DNA of 36,016 nucleotides, from assembly GCA_002454415.1 (NCBI GenBank), contig DKIT01000067.1:38045-74060 (forward strand), given 5' to 3'. The position numbers and the translations under genes are program-made. The notes beneath the pieces were generated by a model. That model saw only the letters and a list, made by a program, of their open reading frames with translations. It was not told the origin of the DNA and searched no databases. This document shows, one piece after another, positions 7,090 to 15,924 of the stretch; position 1 is the first letter of the stretch, and the number at the start of each line of letters is the position of its first letter. Source of the stretch: Sphingobacterium sp. UBA6711 (GTDB taxonomy: Bacteria; Bacteroidota; Bacteroidia; Sphingobacteriales; Sphingobacteriaceae).

Positions 7090-7941
7090 ATGAAAATACT
7101 TTTTATGATCCTATGTTCATTCATTTCTATTGCGAAAGCGCAGGAGACTATATATCTTTATACTGATTCTATTCCAAATTCGACCGATAAAGAACAGGTT
7201 CATTTGGAAAAAAATATTCCTAAGTTATTTGCTTATGTTCCAGATGAGCGTAACGATAAAAAGGTTGCTGTTCTTGTCATTCCTGGTGGAGGCTATTCTC
7301 ATATTGCAATGGATCATGAAGGTCATGCTGTTGCTAGGGAGTTGATTAAAAAAGGATACTCGGCATTTGTATTACAGTATCGGTTGCCTTCACCCAATAT
7401 TATGCGCGAGAAGGCAATTGGACCACTGCAAGATGCCCAGCGAGCAATGCAATTGATAAGGACACTACATCCTCAGCTTCGCAAAGTTGGTGTAATAGGG
7501 TTCTCGGCGGGAGGACATCTAGCTTCTACGCTAATTACCAAATTTAAGAAAGATTACATTGCTAATCCAGCACATATATCTTTAAGACCTGATTTTGCGG
7601 GACTAATTTATCCTGTGATTTCCATGCAGGATGGAGTGACTCATAAAGGCTCAAGAATTAATCTTATTGGAGAAAGTCCATCAGAAGATCTCATTAAGTC
7701 TTTTTCGTCAGATCTGCAGGTTTCCGCTGAGGTCTGCCCTGTTTTCTTTGTACATGCGAAGGACGATACTGCTGTTCCGATTGAAAACAGTTATCGTATG
7801 ATTGCCGCAATGGATAAAGTGCATGTTGCTAATAAACTTTACACATTTGAGCAAGGGGGGCATGGTTTTGGGTTGATTAATAAAACGTCTGACAAATTGT
7901 GGTTTGAGGCATTTTTGTCCTGGTTAAATGAGCTCCGCTAG
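7090..7941 (+). CDS. Secreted alpha/beta hydrolase (esterase/acetyl-xylan-esterase-like)
   Basis: The 283-residue protein has a signal peptide (residues 1-17, cleaved at KAQ-ET). It then has an esterase/lipase-type alpha/beta-hydrolase domain: oxyanion loop VIPGGGYSHIA (63-73), nucleophile motif GFSAGGH with Ser139, acid in HAKDDTAVP and histidine in GGHGFG near the C-terminus. This arrangement is common in carbohydrate esterases of Bacteroidota that remove acetyl or feruloyl groups from plant polysaccharide, but no carbohydrate-utilisation genes adjoin it, so the substrate is open. It is convergent with the ABC ATPase; the two TAG stops share the palindrome CTAG at 7938-7941. Confidence 0.82.
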   Translation: MKILFMILCSFISIAKAQETIYLYTDSIPNSTDKEQVHLEKNIPKLFAYVPDERNDKKVAVLVIPGGGYSHIAMDHEGHAVARELIKKGYSAFVLQYRLPSPNIMREKAIGPLQDAQRAMQLIRTLHPQLRKVGVIGFSAGGHLASTLITKFKKDYIANPAHISLRPDFAGLIYPVISMQDGVTHKGSRINLIGESPSEDLIKSFSSDLQVSAEVCPVFFVHAKDDTAVPIENSYRMIAAMDKVHVANKLYTFEQGGHGFGLINKTSDKLWFEAFLSWLNELR

Positions 7942-8984
7942 TCATTAAAAGAAATCCAATGGGAGATCGTCAAATCTACTGGCTGATTTTTTTTAGGCCT
8001 AATCTGAGAAGTATGAATACAGTGTAGGTCAATCTGATTATTGCTGACAACGATTTCATAATAAAAGCCTCTAAATCGGATATCTTTTACAAAGAAAGAA
8101 GATTGTTCTGTTGCATCTATCGATATCCACTCTTGATGTATGGCAATTGATTTATCGCTTTCTATTCCCAGGTTTTGGGCCTGTGTAGCTTGTAGAATAT
8201 TACTTTTTGCTAATAGTAGGGCTGTGTAAGGATGTGATGGTTGACTATATAATATGTGAGGATTATTTTGATCCAGTATTTTTCCAGATTTCATGACAAT
8301 CAGGTTATCTGCGAGGGCAAGCACCTCCGTAGGGTCATGCGAAACTAGGATGACGGTCAATCCTGTTTCCTTAACAATGTCTTTTATATCCTGTTGTAGT
8401 GTATCTCGAAAGGAAGCATCCACTTGATTAAATGGTTCGTCCATTAACAGAACTTCTGGTTCATTGATTAATGCCCGGCATATGGCAACACGCTGTTTCT
8501 CTCCACCACTGATGTCAGCTACTCTTTTTTTTGCCAGATGATCTATACGCAGTCTTTCTAGTATCTCTGCAGTCTTGTCTTGTTTGCGCTTGACGTCTGT
8601 GTTGGGAAGTTGAGAGGCGACATTATCCCATACATTTGCATAGGTATTTAAGTCATCAAACCCCTGAGAAACGAGCTTCATTGCATCGTGTCCGGGAATT
8701 AACTTGTCTTTCCGTGTAGGTACCTGCCAGCCTCCGTAACGTACAGAGCCTCCAGTTGGTTCCAATAAACCGTATATTAATTTCAATAATGTACTTTTTC
8801 CACTTCCAGATTCTCCGATAATCGCTGTTATTTTTCCTGCTTCGATATCAAAAGACGCATTTTCAATAGCATATAGTACGTTGTTCTCATGGAATGAGAA
8901 ACTTAGGTGCTCTGCATGAATTGCAGCCAATCCAGGTACGTGAATATCGGAGGGAATATATTGACAAGATGATGAATGTGCCAT
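7938..8984 (-). CDS. Orphan ABC transporter ATP-binding protein
   Basis: The 348 residues contain a complete ABC ATPase in the first two thirds: Walker A GESGSGKST (57-65), Q-loop VSQGFDD, signature ISGGEKQR, Walker B EVLLMDEPF, D-loop-like NQVDA and H-loop VSHDP. A C-terminal extension of about 100 residues resembles the accessory domain of polyamine/sulfate/iron-type importers. No permease or binding protein is in the window, so the partner must lie elsewhere. It follows tsaE with about 22 bases between, and probably ends the porX-tsaE-ABC transcription unit. The start is ATG at 8984. Confidence 0.82.
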   Translation of the reverse strand: MAHSSSCQYIPSDIHVPGLAAIHAEHLSFSFHENNVLYAIENASFDIEAGKITAIIGESGSGKSTLLKLIYGLLEPTGGSVRYGGWQVPTRKDKLIPGHDAMKLVSQGFDDLNTYANVWDNVASQLPNTDVKRKQDKTAEILERLRIDHLAKKRVADISGGEKQRVAICRALINEPEVLLMDEPFNQVDASFRDTLQQDIKDIVKETGLTVILVSHDPTEVLALADNLIVMKSGKILDQNNPHILYSQPSHPYTALLLAKSNILQATQAQNLGIESDKSIAIHQEWISIDATEQSSFFVKDIRFRGFYYEIVVSNNQIDLHCIHTSQIRPKKNQPVDLTISHWISFND

Positions 8985-9006
8985 AAAGGTGATGAAAGAG
9001 TATAGA

Positions 9007-9417
9007 TTAACGGATAGCTATTTTTCGGGTCGTAGCGTCTATGATGCTGATGTGTATTTCCTTTGCTTCTTCTGGCAGGAGATTGGGTATCTTCTCAGGC
9101 CATTCTACAAAACAGTAGGCTCCAGAATAAAAGTATTCCTCATAGCCAAAGTCAAAGGCTTCCTGTTCGTCTTTTATACGATAAAAATCAAAATGGTATA
9201 CGGGGCCATTCGAAGACTCGTATTCATTGACAATAGAAAATGTTGGACTAGAGGTACTGTCTTCAACCCCCAATTGCCTACAAAGATATTTCACAAAGGT
9301 AGTTTTCCCTGCCCCCATTGGACCGTACAAAAGAAAGATCCGGTCCTTAGGGAAATTATTCAATAGTGTCTGAGCGGCATCGGACAGGTCTGCTGTCGAG
9401 TTTACGATAATTTCCAT
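9007..9417 (-). CDS. tsaE: tRNA threonylcarbamoyladenosine biosynthesis ATPase TsaE
   Basis: TsaE is the small ATPase that drives the TsaB-TsaD complex in making the t6A37 modification of ANN-decoding tRNAs. At 136 residues it has the usual length. Walker A is GPMGAGKTT (32-40), followed by SSPTFSIVNEYE (switch) and the conserved HFDFYRI. The C-terminus has FVEWPEKIPNLLP, also typical. It starts 12 bases after the porX stop (stop ends at 9430, ATG at 9417) and may share its transcript, but TAATTTTG four bases before its ATG could give it a promoter of its own. Confidence 0.95.
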   Translation of the reverse strand: MEIIVNSTADLSDAAQTLLNNFPKDRIFLLYGPMGAGKTTFVKYLCRQLGVEDSTSSPTFSIVNEYESSNGPVYHFDFYRIKDEQEAFDFGYEEYFYSGAYCFVEWPEKIPNLLPEEAKEIHISIIDATTRKIAIR

Positions 9418-9421
9418 AATG

Positions 9422-9429
9422 CAAAATTA
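9422..9429 (-). promoter_or_regulatory. -7 box TAATTTTG four bases before tsaE
   Basis: Read leftward, TAATTTTG (9429-9422) is followed by CATT and the tsaE ATG. It lies immediately after the porX stop codon. It matches the consensus exactly, but may be chance in an operon junction. Confidence 0.3.
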
Positions 9430-10983
9430 CTATTTAGGCAAGTATGTCGCAAAGGGTATGATCATTTCTTCCAAAGAGATCCCTCCGTGCTGAAACGTTC
9501 CGTTAAAGTAATTTACAAATTGATTATAATTATTGGGGTATACGAAGTAAGAATCTTCTTTTGCAAAAACATACGTCGAACTCACATGAAGCTTTGGTAA
9601 TTGGGCTTCGTGTGGGTTTTTGATTGTGAAGACATCTTTTTCTATATAATTTAAGTTCTTCCCTTGCTTGTATCTCAAATTTGTGTTGGTATTTCTGTCT
9701 CCCACAATTTTACTCGGTTTTTTGACGCGGATTGTACCATGATCGGTCGTGATTATTATACGGACCTTTTTTTGAGAAAGCCATTTTAACGCTTCTAACA
9801 AGGGCGAATGTTCAAACCACGATAATGTAAGTGATCGATAAGCAGCTTCGTCATTCGCTAGCTCTCTGATCATGGAGCTGTCGGTTCGCGCGTGGGATAA
9901 CATATCGACAAAATTATATACCAATACATTCAGTTGATTGTGCATGAAGTTTCCGAGATTGTCTAAGACGTCTTTCCCCTGCTCCAGTGTTAATACTTTG
10001 GTGTAAGAATGTTTTATGGGCTTGCGGTACAATCGTTTTATTTGATCGTCTAAAAACTTGTCCTCGTATAGATTTTTACCACCTTCATCCTCGTCGTTCT
10101 GCCATAGCTTTGGGAAACGTTTTTCCATTTCTAGTGGTGTCAGCCCACTAAAGATAGCATTTCTGGCATACTGTGTAGCGGTTGGTAGGATACTGAAATA
10201 GTTTATTTCTTCTTCAAGTCTAAAGTAATCCGTAATTACCTCATTTATAATTTTCCATTGATCAAAACGGAGATTGTCAATGAGAATAAAAAAAGTCGAT
10301 TTGTCCTCATCAAGTATAGGGAAAACTTTTTTCTTGAACAATTGATGTGACAGTATTGGGGCATTTTCTGGACGATTGATCCATTGAATATAATTGTTTT
10401 CAATAAACTTCGAGAATTGCATATTCGCCTCGGACTTTTGCATAGTAAGGATTTCATGCATATTGTTGTCTTCCAGCTTTTCGAGCGACAATTCCCAGTA
10501 TACCAATTTTTTATACACTTCCGACCACTGGTTGAAATCAAGATTGTCATTTAATATCATGCCTAGATTGCGAAAATCCTGTTGATAGGCCATGGAAGTT
10601 TTTTCGTTGACTATGCGCTTGTTTTCAGTAAGTTTCTTTATTGTCATCAAAATTTGTTTCGGATTCACAGGCTTGATGAGGTAATCATCAATCTTGGAGC
10701 CAATAGCATCCTCCATGACATGCTCTTCTTCATTTTTGGTAACAAGGACAATCGGTACAGTAGGATTTATTGATTTAATAATGGCAAGAGTTTCGAGGCC
10801 AGTAAGTCCCGGCATATTCTCGTCCAGAAAAATAAGATGAAAAAAACCATTTTTAAAAGCCTCAACAGCATCGTTCCCATTGTTAACAGTGTCAACTTTG
10901 TATCCCTTACTTTCTAAAAATAAAATGTGAGGTTTCAGAAAGTCAATCTCATCATCAGCCCAAAGAATGTGTGTTTTTTGCAT
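9430..10983 (-). CDS. porX: PorX: response regulator with PglZ phosphatase-like domain
   Basis: PorX is the Bacteroidota regulator that, with the sensor PorY, controls the type IX secretion system; the PglZ domain is an alkaline-phosphatase-superfamily zinc enzyme reported to cleave oligonucleotides. The 517-residue protein shows a receiver domain (1-125) with Asp54 in IFLDENMPG, Thr82 and Lys104, then a helical linker (about 125-200), then PglZ with IDNLRFDQW and TTDHGTIRVKKP, which include likely metal ligands. Order and length match PorX. No DNA-binding domain is present. No porY or por secretion genes are in the window. It heads a leftward run with tsaE and the ABC ATPase, divergent from the HD-domain gene. 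Confidence 0.95.
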   Translation of the reverse strand: MQKTHILWADDEIDFLKPHILFLESKGYKVDTVNNGNDAVEAFKNGFFHLIFLDENMPGLTGLETLAIIKSINPTVPIVLVTKNEEEHVMEDAIGSKIDDYLIKPVNPKQILMTIKKLTENKRIVNEKTSMAYQQDFRNLGMILNDNLDFNQWSEVYKKLVYWELSLEKLEDNNMHEILTMQKSEANMQFSKFIENNYIQWINRPENAPILSHQLFKKKVFPILDEDKSTFFILIDNLRFDQWKIINEVITDYFRLEEEINYFSILPTATQYARNAIFSGLTPLEMEKRFPKLWQNDEDEGGKNLYEDKFLDDQIKRLYRKPIKHSYTKVLTLEQGKDVLDNLGNFMHNQLNVLVYNFVDMLSHARTDSSMIRELANDEAAYRSLTLSWFEHSPLLEALKWLSQKKVRIIITTDHGTIRVKKPSKIVGDRNTNTNLRYKQGKNLNYIEKDVFTIKNPHEAQLPKLHVSSTYVFAKEDSYFVYPNNYNQFVNYFNGTFQHGGISLEEMIIPFATYLPK

Positions 10984-11143
10984 TTTGTTATATATGTCTA
11001 TTACTAGAGAGGGGCATACTACGCAAACAACCGTGTAGCAAAAGAAAATCTCCCCTGTGTCGAATGGATTTCAATCTTGTGCTAACATAAGCAAATATCG
11101 TGCTTTAGATTTTATTTTTAACATTTCTTAACGATGAACTAAC

Positions 11144-11151
11144 TATCTTTG
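11144..11151 (+). promoter_or_regulatory. -7 box TATCTTTG upstream of the HD-domain gene
   Basis: An exact TAnnTTTG match lies in the 263-base gap between divergent porX and the HD gene. The predicted start is near 11155, giving a leader of about 90 bases. No TTG is at the -33 position. The rest of the gap shows nothing further. Confidence 0.4.
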
Positions 11152-11246
11152 TTTTAAGTTTATACTAAATAGTAGCCATAGGTTATTAATTAAAAGGCTA
11201 GGTTTCATATTTATAGTATTGAAAATAGGATTAATTTATCGCCACA

Positions 11247-12497
11247 TTGAACAAAAATAAAATTATTAATGATCCAGTCTACGGATTTGTAGCCATTCCT
11301 ACAGGATTGGTCTTCGACCTTGTGCAGCATCCCTATTTTCAGCGACTCCGCTATATTAAACAGGTAAGTATGACACACCTTGTTTATCCCGGTGCTTTAC
11401 ATACTCGCTTTCAACATGCGATAGGTGCTATGCATCTGATGTCTATGGCATTGGAAACCTTGCGGAGTAAAGGAATAGTGATTTCGGAAGATGAGGAGGA
11501 AGCTGTTTTATCTGCCATATTATTACATGATATAGGCCACGGTCCATTTTCGCATTCATTGGAGCATAGTCTAATAGAGGGGGTGTCCCATGAGCTTTTA
11601 TCCTCATTATTGATGGATCGTATCAATCAAGATTTTGGTGGAAGGTTGAGTCTAGCAATTACTATATTTAATAATGGGTATGAACGTAAATTTCTACATC
11701 AACTTGTTTCAAGTCAGCTTGATGTTGACCGTATGGATTATTTAAATAGAGATAGTTTTTTTACCGGAGTATCTGAGGGGGTGATTTCATTTGACCGAAT
11801 CATAAAGATGCTGAATGTGGTTGAGGATGAAATTGTGGTAGAATATAAAGGGCTTTATTCTGTAGAAAAATTTCTGATAGCACGCCGGTTGATGTACTGG
11901 CAAGTATACCTTCATAAGACTGTCATTGGTGCAGAGCAGTTGTTGATCAAAATTCTGCAGCGAGCCAAGTATCTGGCTGGAGCTGGTAAATTGCTTTTTG
12001 CTACACCTGCTTTTCAATGGTTTTTGAATCAACAGATTGATAAAAGTAATTTTTTGAATGACCCGTTACATTTGGACTGGTTCACTCGTTTAGATGATAC
12101 AGATATTATGTCTGCAATAAAGATTTGGGAACAGCATGAGGATGAGATTTTGAGCAGAATGTGTCAGCGAATTATGAAACGGGATTTGTATCGTTCAATT
12201 ATGAGTGATAAGCCTTTTACTTCGTCCACAATTGATTCGGTAAAGGTGAGGGTCAGGGAATGCTTAGGTGTTGATGAGGAGGATATGCATTACTATGTGT
12301 TTACACAGGAAATTCATAACCGTGCTTATAATCCCTCAAAAGATCCAATTAGAATATTATTGAAATCTGGCGAGCTTGTGGATATAACGGAGGCCTCAGA
12401 TCTTGGAAATTTAGAAGCATTATCGAAAAATGTGTCTAAATATGCATTGTGTTACCCTAAAGAAGTGGGATATATTGCAAATCCTTCCGCCAGATAG
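11247..12497 (+). CDS. HD-domain phosphohydrolase (dGTPase-like, COG1078)
   Basis: The 416-residue protein has the HD metal-dependent phosphohydrolase signature: RFQHAIGAMHL (H57), LLHDIGHGPFSHSLEH (H94, D95), and a later aspartate in QLDVDRMDYLNRDSFFTGV. These are hallmarks of dNTP triphosphohydrolase-like proteins; the substrate is not proved. The start is TTG at 11247: an in-frame stop lies 15 bases upstream and no ATG occurs before the conserved INDPVYGF, so TTG is the only usual start. It is the first gene of a rightward series leading into lpxD 34 bases later, a gene order often seen in Bacteroidota. Confidence 0.88.
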   Translation: MNKNKIINDPVYGFVAIPTGLVFDLVQHPYFQRLRYIKQVSMTHLVYPGALHTRFQHAIGAMHLMSMALETLRSKGIVISEDEEEAVLSAILLHDIGHGPFSHSLEHSLIEGVSHELLSSLLMDRINQDFGGRLSLAITIFNNGYERKFLHQLVSSQLDVDRMDYLNRDSFFTGVSEGVISFDRIIKMLNVVEDEIVVEYKGLYSVEKFLIARRLMYWQVYLHKTVIGAEQLLIKILQRAKYLAGAGKLLFATPAFQWFLNQQIDKSNFLNDPLHLDWFTRLDDTDIMSAIKIWEQHEDEILSRMCQRIMKRDLYRSIMSDKPFTSSTIDSVKVRVRECLGVDEEDMHYYVFTQEIHNRAYNPSKDPIRILLKSGELVDITEASDLGNLEALSKNVSKYALCYPKEVGYIANPSAR

Positions 12498-12518
12498 TTA
12501 TTTTTTAATAAAAAAACA

Positions 12519-12526
12519 TAGATTTG
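12519..12526 (+). promoter_or_regulatory. -7 box TAGATTTG four bases before lpxD
   Basis: TAGATTTG is followed by TACC and the lpxD ATG at 12531. If active, it would allow lipid A genes to be transcribed apart from the HD gene, with almost no leader. Confidence 0.4.
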
Positions 12527-12530
12527 TACC

Positions 12531-13571
12531 ATGCAATTTACTGCTCAACAAATAGGGACATTATTAGAAGGAAGGATTGAAGGAAATCCAGAAGTTACTG
12601 TAGGTAACCTTGCCAAAATTGAGGAAGGGAAAAAAGGCGACCTATCTTTTTTGTCAAATCCAAAATATGAGCATTTTATTTATACAACTGACGCTTCAAT
12701 CGTTATTGTTAATGAAGATTTGCAATTGACGCAGGAGACGAAATCCACATTGACAATCATCAGAGTTAAGAATGCTTACGCTGCATTCTCAACCATTCTT
12801 CATATGTATAACGAAGTTCGGCTTGACAAAAGCGGACGCGAAGAGCCTCATTTTATACATTCTGAAGCTAAAGTTGGTAAAGGGGGGTATATTGGCGCGT
12901 CTGTGTATATCGGCAAAGGAGCTTCTATTGGAGATAATGTGAAGATTTATCCACAAGTTTATATCGGAGATAAGGTTACAATCGGAGATAATACTACACT
13001 TTATCCAGGGGTGAAAATCTATCATGATTGCAAGATCGGTGAAAATGTTGTTGTACATTCTGGGGTGGTAATCGGATCAGATGGATTTGGTTTTGCTCCT
13101 CAAGAGGATGGGACATATAAAAAGGTGCCTCAAATCGGCTATGTCCAAGTGGAAGATCATGTTGAGATTGGTGCCAATACCGTTATTGATCGTGCCACTA
13201 TGGGAGCTACGATTGTGAGAGAAGGTGTCAAATTAGACAATTTGATTCAAATTGCACACAATGTTGATATCGGTAAAAACACGGTTATTGCCGCACAAAC
13301 GGGTATTTCAGGAAGTTCGAAAATAGGAGAACATGTTGTTTTGGGTGGACAAGTTGGTGTTGTTGGGCACATTGTTGTTGCAAAAGGATCTCAAATACAA
13401 GCGCAGTCAGGTGTCAACAGATCAATTAAGGAAGAAGGTAAGAAGTGGGGGGGGACTCCAGTAATGGCCTATCAACCGCAATTGAGATCCAATGTTATAT
13501 TTGCTCGTCTCCCTGAACTGGAAAAGAGGATCCAAGAACTAGAGAAATTAGTAGAAGCGAAATTGAAATAA
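12531..13571 (+). CDS. lpxD: UDP-3-O-acylglucosamine N-acyltransferase
   Basis: LpxD adds the second 3-hydroxyacyl chain, to N-2 of UDP-3-O-acylglucosamine, in lipid A synthesis. The 346-residue protein has an N-terminal uridine-binding domain (about 1-100, with LSFLSNPKYEHF), a left-handed beta-helix of hexapeptide repeats (about 108-300, e.g. IGDNVKIYPQVYIGDKVTIG) and the catalytic-region histidine in LIQIAHNVDIGKN. A C-terminal helix (ARLPELEKRIQELEKLVEAKL) suits trimer packing. It is followed 124 bases later by lpxC/fabZ. The start is ATG at 12531. Confidence 0.97.
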   Translation: MQFTAQQIGTLLEGRIEGNPEVTVGNLAKIEEGKKGDLSFLSNPKYEHFIYTTDASIVIVNEDLQLTQETKSTLTIIRVKNAYAAFSTILHMYNEVRLDKSGREEPHFIHSEAKVGKGGYIGASVYIGKGASIGDNVKIYPQVYIGDKVTIGDNTTLYPGVKIYHDCKIGENVVVHSGVVIGSDGFGFAPQEDGTYKKVPQIGYVQVEDHVEIGANTVIDRATMGATIVREGVKLDNLIQIAHNVDIGKNTVIAAQTGISGSSKIGEHVVLGGQVGVVGHIVVAKGSQIQAQSGVNRSIKEEGKKWGGTPVMAYQPQLRSNVIFARLPELEKRIQELEKLVEAKLK

Positions 13572-13707
13572 TCATTTTTCATTGAAATAAACTATTCTTT
13601 AATTGCGGTAAAATATTTATTCGTGTTTTGATGGTTCTTTTGGGAAGTATTAAACTTGAGGGATGTTTTGTCAAAAGAAGTTTTGATTTAAAAATATGTT
13701 ATTAGAA

Positions 13708-15108
13708 ATGAATGTAAAGCAGAGAACCATCAAAAACGAGGTTGAAATTTCGGGAGTAGGTCTTCATACAGGTAAAGTTGTATCAATGAAGATTAAGCCG
13801 GCTCCAGAAAATCACTGGTTTAAGTTCAGACGTGTAGACTTGGAAGGGCAACCGGAAATTTTGGTTGATGCAGATAATGTAACAGATACTTCCAGAGGGA
13901 CGACAATTACACAGAACGGGGCAAGTGTAAGCACGATTGAGCATTTGATGGCATCATTGATCGGTTTACAGATCGATAATGTGCTCATTGATATTGATGG
14001 CCCTGAGATTCCAATATTAGATGGTAGTTCGGCAATTTTTGTAAAGCTGCTTGAAGAGGCCGGGTTTGATGAGCAAGAAGCCGATAGAGATTATTACGAG
14101 ATATCTAATAATATTCACTACGCTGAACCTGATCGTAAAGTTGAAATTTTGGGTATGCCAATGGATGGCTATCGTTTGACATGTATGATTGACTTTAATT
14201 CACCTGTGCTGGGAAGTCAACATGCCGCGATAACATCTATTGAAGATTTTAAATCTGAAATAGCATCATCACGTACTTTCTGCTTTTTGCATGAATTAGA
14301 AATGCTGGTTGATCATGGACTAATAAAAGGTGGAGACTTAAGCAACGCCATTGTTATTGTTGATAAAGAAACATCATCTGAAGAGTTACAAAAATTAGCA
14401 CACCTTTTCCATAAGGAAACGGTCGCTGTTGCTAAGGAGGGGATATTAAATAATAATCAGTTGCGTTATCAAAACGAACCTGCTCGACATAAGTTGTTGG
14501 ATATGGTCGGAGATTTAGCTCTGGTAGGAAGACCTTTGAAGGGGCATATTATGGCTGCGCGTCCAGGGCATGCCGCAAATGTTGCTTTTGCAAAGAAGAT
14601 CAAAGAGCAAATTAAGAAAGATAAAACGCGTAAAAAAATTAAAGTTTACGATCCCAATATGCCGGCATTGTATGATACAGTTGAAATCATGAAGATTTTA
14701 CCCCATCGTCAACCAATGCTTATGGTAGATAAAATTCTAGAATTGACAGAAACACATGTTGTAGGATTGAAAAATGTTACGATGAACGAGGATTTGTTTA
14801 TGGGGCATTTTCCTGGAGCACCATTATTTCCAGGCGTATTGCAGGTCGAAGCTATGGCACAAACAGGAGGAATTTTGGTCTTAAAAACAGTTCCTGATCC
14901 TGAAAATTGGCTGACTTTATTCCTTAAGATCGAAAATGCGCGATTCAAAGCGCAGGTCACTCCTGGAGACTCTGTTATTTTCAGGTGCGATTTAATGGAG
15001 CCGATTCGTAGGGGTATAGCGAAAATGAAAGGTGTGGCCATGGTAGGAGAAAAGATCGTCTGTGAAGCAGAGCTTATGGCACAGATCGTAAGAGTAAATA
15101 ACAACTAA
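13708..15108 (+). CDS. lpxC/fabZ: Fused LpxC deacetylase / FabZ 3-hydroxyacyl-ACP dehydratase
   Basis: The N-terminal half is LpxC, the zinc deacetylase that commits UDP-acyl-GlcNAc to lipid A: GVGLHTGK, zinc-ligand motif STIEHLMAS, and the second ligand motif RHKLLDMVGDLALVG. The C-terminal 150 residues are FabZ, which dehydrates 3-hydroxyacyl-ACP in fatty acid synthesis: ILPHRQPMLMVDK, then HFPGAPLFPGVLQVEAMAQ with the catalytic His and Glu. This fusion is characteristic of Bacteroidota and ties the shared 3-hydroxyacyl pool to both pathways. I take ATG 13708 (MNVKQRTIKNE) as start; ATG 13696 in frame adds four residues and cannot be ruled out. lpxA follows after ten bases. Confidence 0.96.
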   Translation: MNVKQRTIKNEVEISGVGLHTGKVVSMKIKPAPENHWFKFRRVDLEGQPEILVDADNVTDTSRGTTITQNGASVSTIEHLMASLIGLQIDNVLIDIDGPEIPILDGSSAIFVKLLEEAGFDEQEADRDYYEISNNIHYAEPDRKVEILGMPMDGYRLTCMIDFNSPVLGSQHAAITSIEDFKSEIASSRTFCFLHELEMLVDHGLIKGGDLSNAIVIVDKETSSEELQKLAHLFHKETVAVAKEGILNNNQLRYQNEPARHKLLDMVGDLALVGRPLKGHIMAARPGHAANVAFAKKIKEQIKKDKTRKKIKVYDPNMPALYDTVEIMKILPHRQPMLMVDKILELTETHVVGLKNVTMNEDLFMGHFPGAPLFPGVLQVEAMAQTGGILVLKTVPDPENWLTLFLKIENARFKAQVTPGDSVIFRCDLMEPIRRGIAKMKGVAMVGEKIVCEAELMAQIVRVNNN

Positions 15109-15118
15109 AGTAGTATAG

Positions 15119-15907
15119 ATGATACAGCCATTAGCTTATATTCATCCCGAGGCAAAAATTGCTAAAAATGTGGTCATTGAACCATTTGTCACTATTTATA
15201 AAGATGTCGTCATTGGTGAGGGTACTTGGATAGGTTCAAATGTGACAATCATGGATGGTGCTCGAATTGGGAAAAATTGTAAAATATATCCCGGAGCGGT
15301 AATCTCTGGAGAACCTCAAGATTTAAAATTTGATGGGGAAGTTACTACAGCTGAAATTGGTGATAATACAACCATTCGTGAATGTGTGACAATAAATAGA
15401 GGTACGAAAGATCGATATAAAACAGTCATTGGAAAAAATTGCCTGATTCAGGCATATAGTCATGTTGCACATGACTGTGAGGTCGGTGATAATTGTGTTT
15501 TTTCAAATAATAGTACGCTTGCGGGGCATATTACAGTAGGTGATTATGTTGTATTGGCAGGAATGGTCGCCGTCCACCAATTTGTAAAAATAGGTTCACA
15601 TGCTTTTGTAACCGGAGGTTCACTTGTCCGTAAAGATATTCCGCCTTTTGTTAAAGCCGCCCGTGAACCCATTTCTTATGCTGGAATTAATTCTGTCGGA
15701 TTAAGAAGAAGAGGTTTTTCGGAGGAGCAGATAGCTGAAATTCAAAACCTCTATCGGATTCTTTTTGTACAAAATAGAAATTTAGCAAAAGCGATAGAAA
15801 TTATTGAAGCTGAATATCAAGCAACAGAAATTCGTGATGAGATTTTGGATTTTATTCGTAACTCCGGAAGAGGTATTATGAAAGGATTCAATAATAGAGC
15901 TATGTAG
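15119..15907 (+). CDS. lpxA: Acyl-ACP--UDP-N-acetylglucosamine O-acyltransferase
   Basis: LpxA performs the first step of lipid A synthesis, moving a 3-hydroxyacyl chain from ACP to O-3 of UDP-GlcNAc. The 262-residue protein has hexapeptide repeats from the N-terminus, the GEPQDLKFDGE loop, the catalytic histidine region SHVAHDCEVGDN, and HQFVKIGSHAFVTGGS. A C-terminal helical domain has GLRRRGFSEEQIAEIQNLYR. Length and motifs are standard. It is closely spaced with lpxC/fabZ upstream and the ABC ATPase downstream, so all are probably co-transcribed. Confidence 0.97.
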   Translation: MIQPLAYIHPEAKIAKNVVIEPFVTIYKDVVIGEGTWIGSNVTIMDGARIGKNCKIYPGAVISGEPQDLKFDGEVTTAEIGDNTTIRECVTINRGTKDRYKTVIGKNCLIQAYSHVAHDCEVGDNCVFSNNSTLAGHITVGDYVVLAGMVAVHQFVKIGSHAFVTGGSLVRKDIPPFVKAAREPISYAGINSVGLRRRGFSEEQIAEIQNLYRILFVQNRNLAKAIEIIEAEYQATEIRDEILDFIRNSGRGIMKGFNNRAM

Positions 15908-15924
15908 TCAAATGATCAATTTTG

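Noticed and set aside
12789..13058. Antisense frame of 89 codons in lpxD
   Set aside because: It is a shadow of the repeated hexapeptide codons on the other strand. The same applies to other antisense frames of 60-130 codons in porX, efp, lpxC/fabZ, GAPDH and M1.
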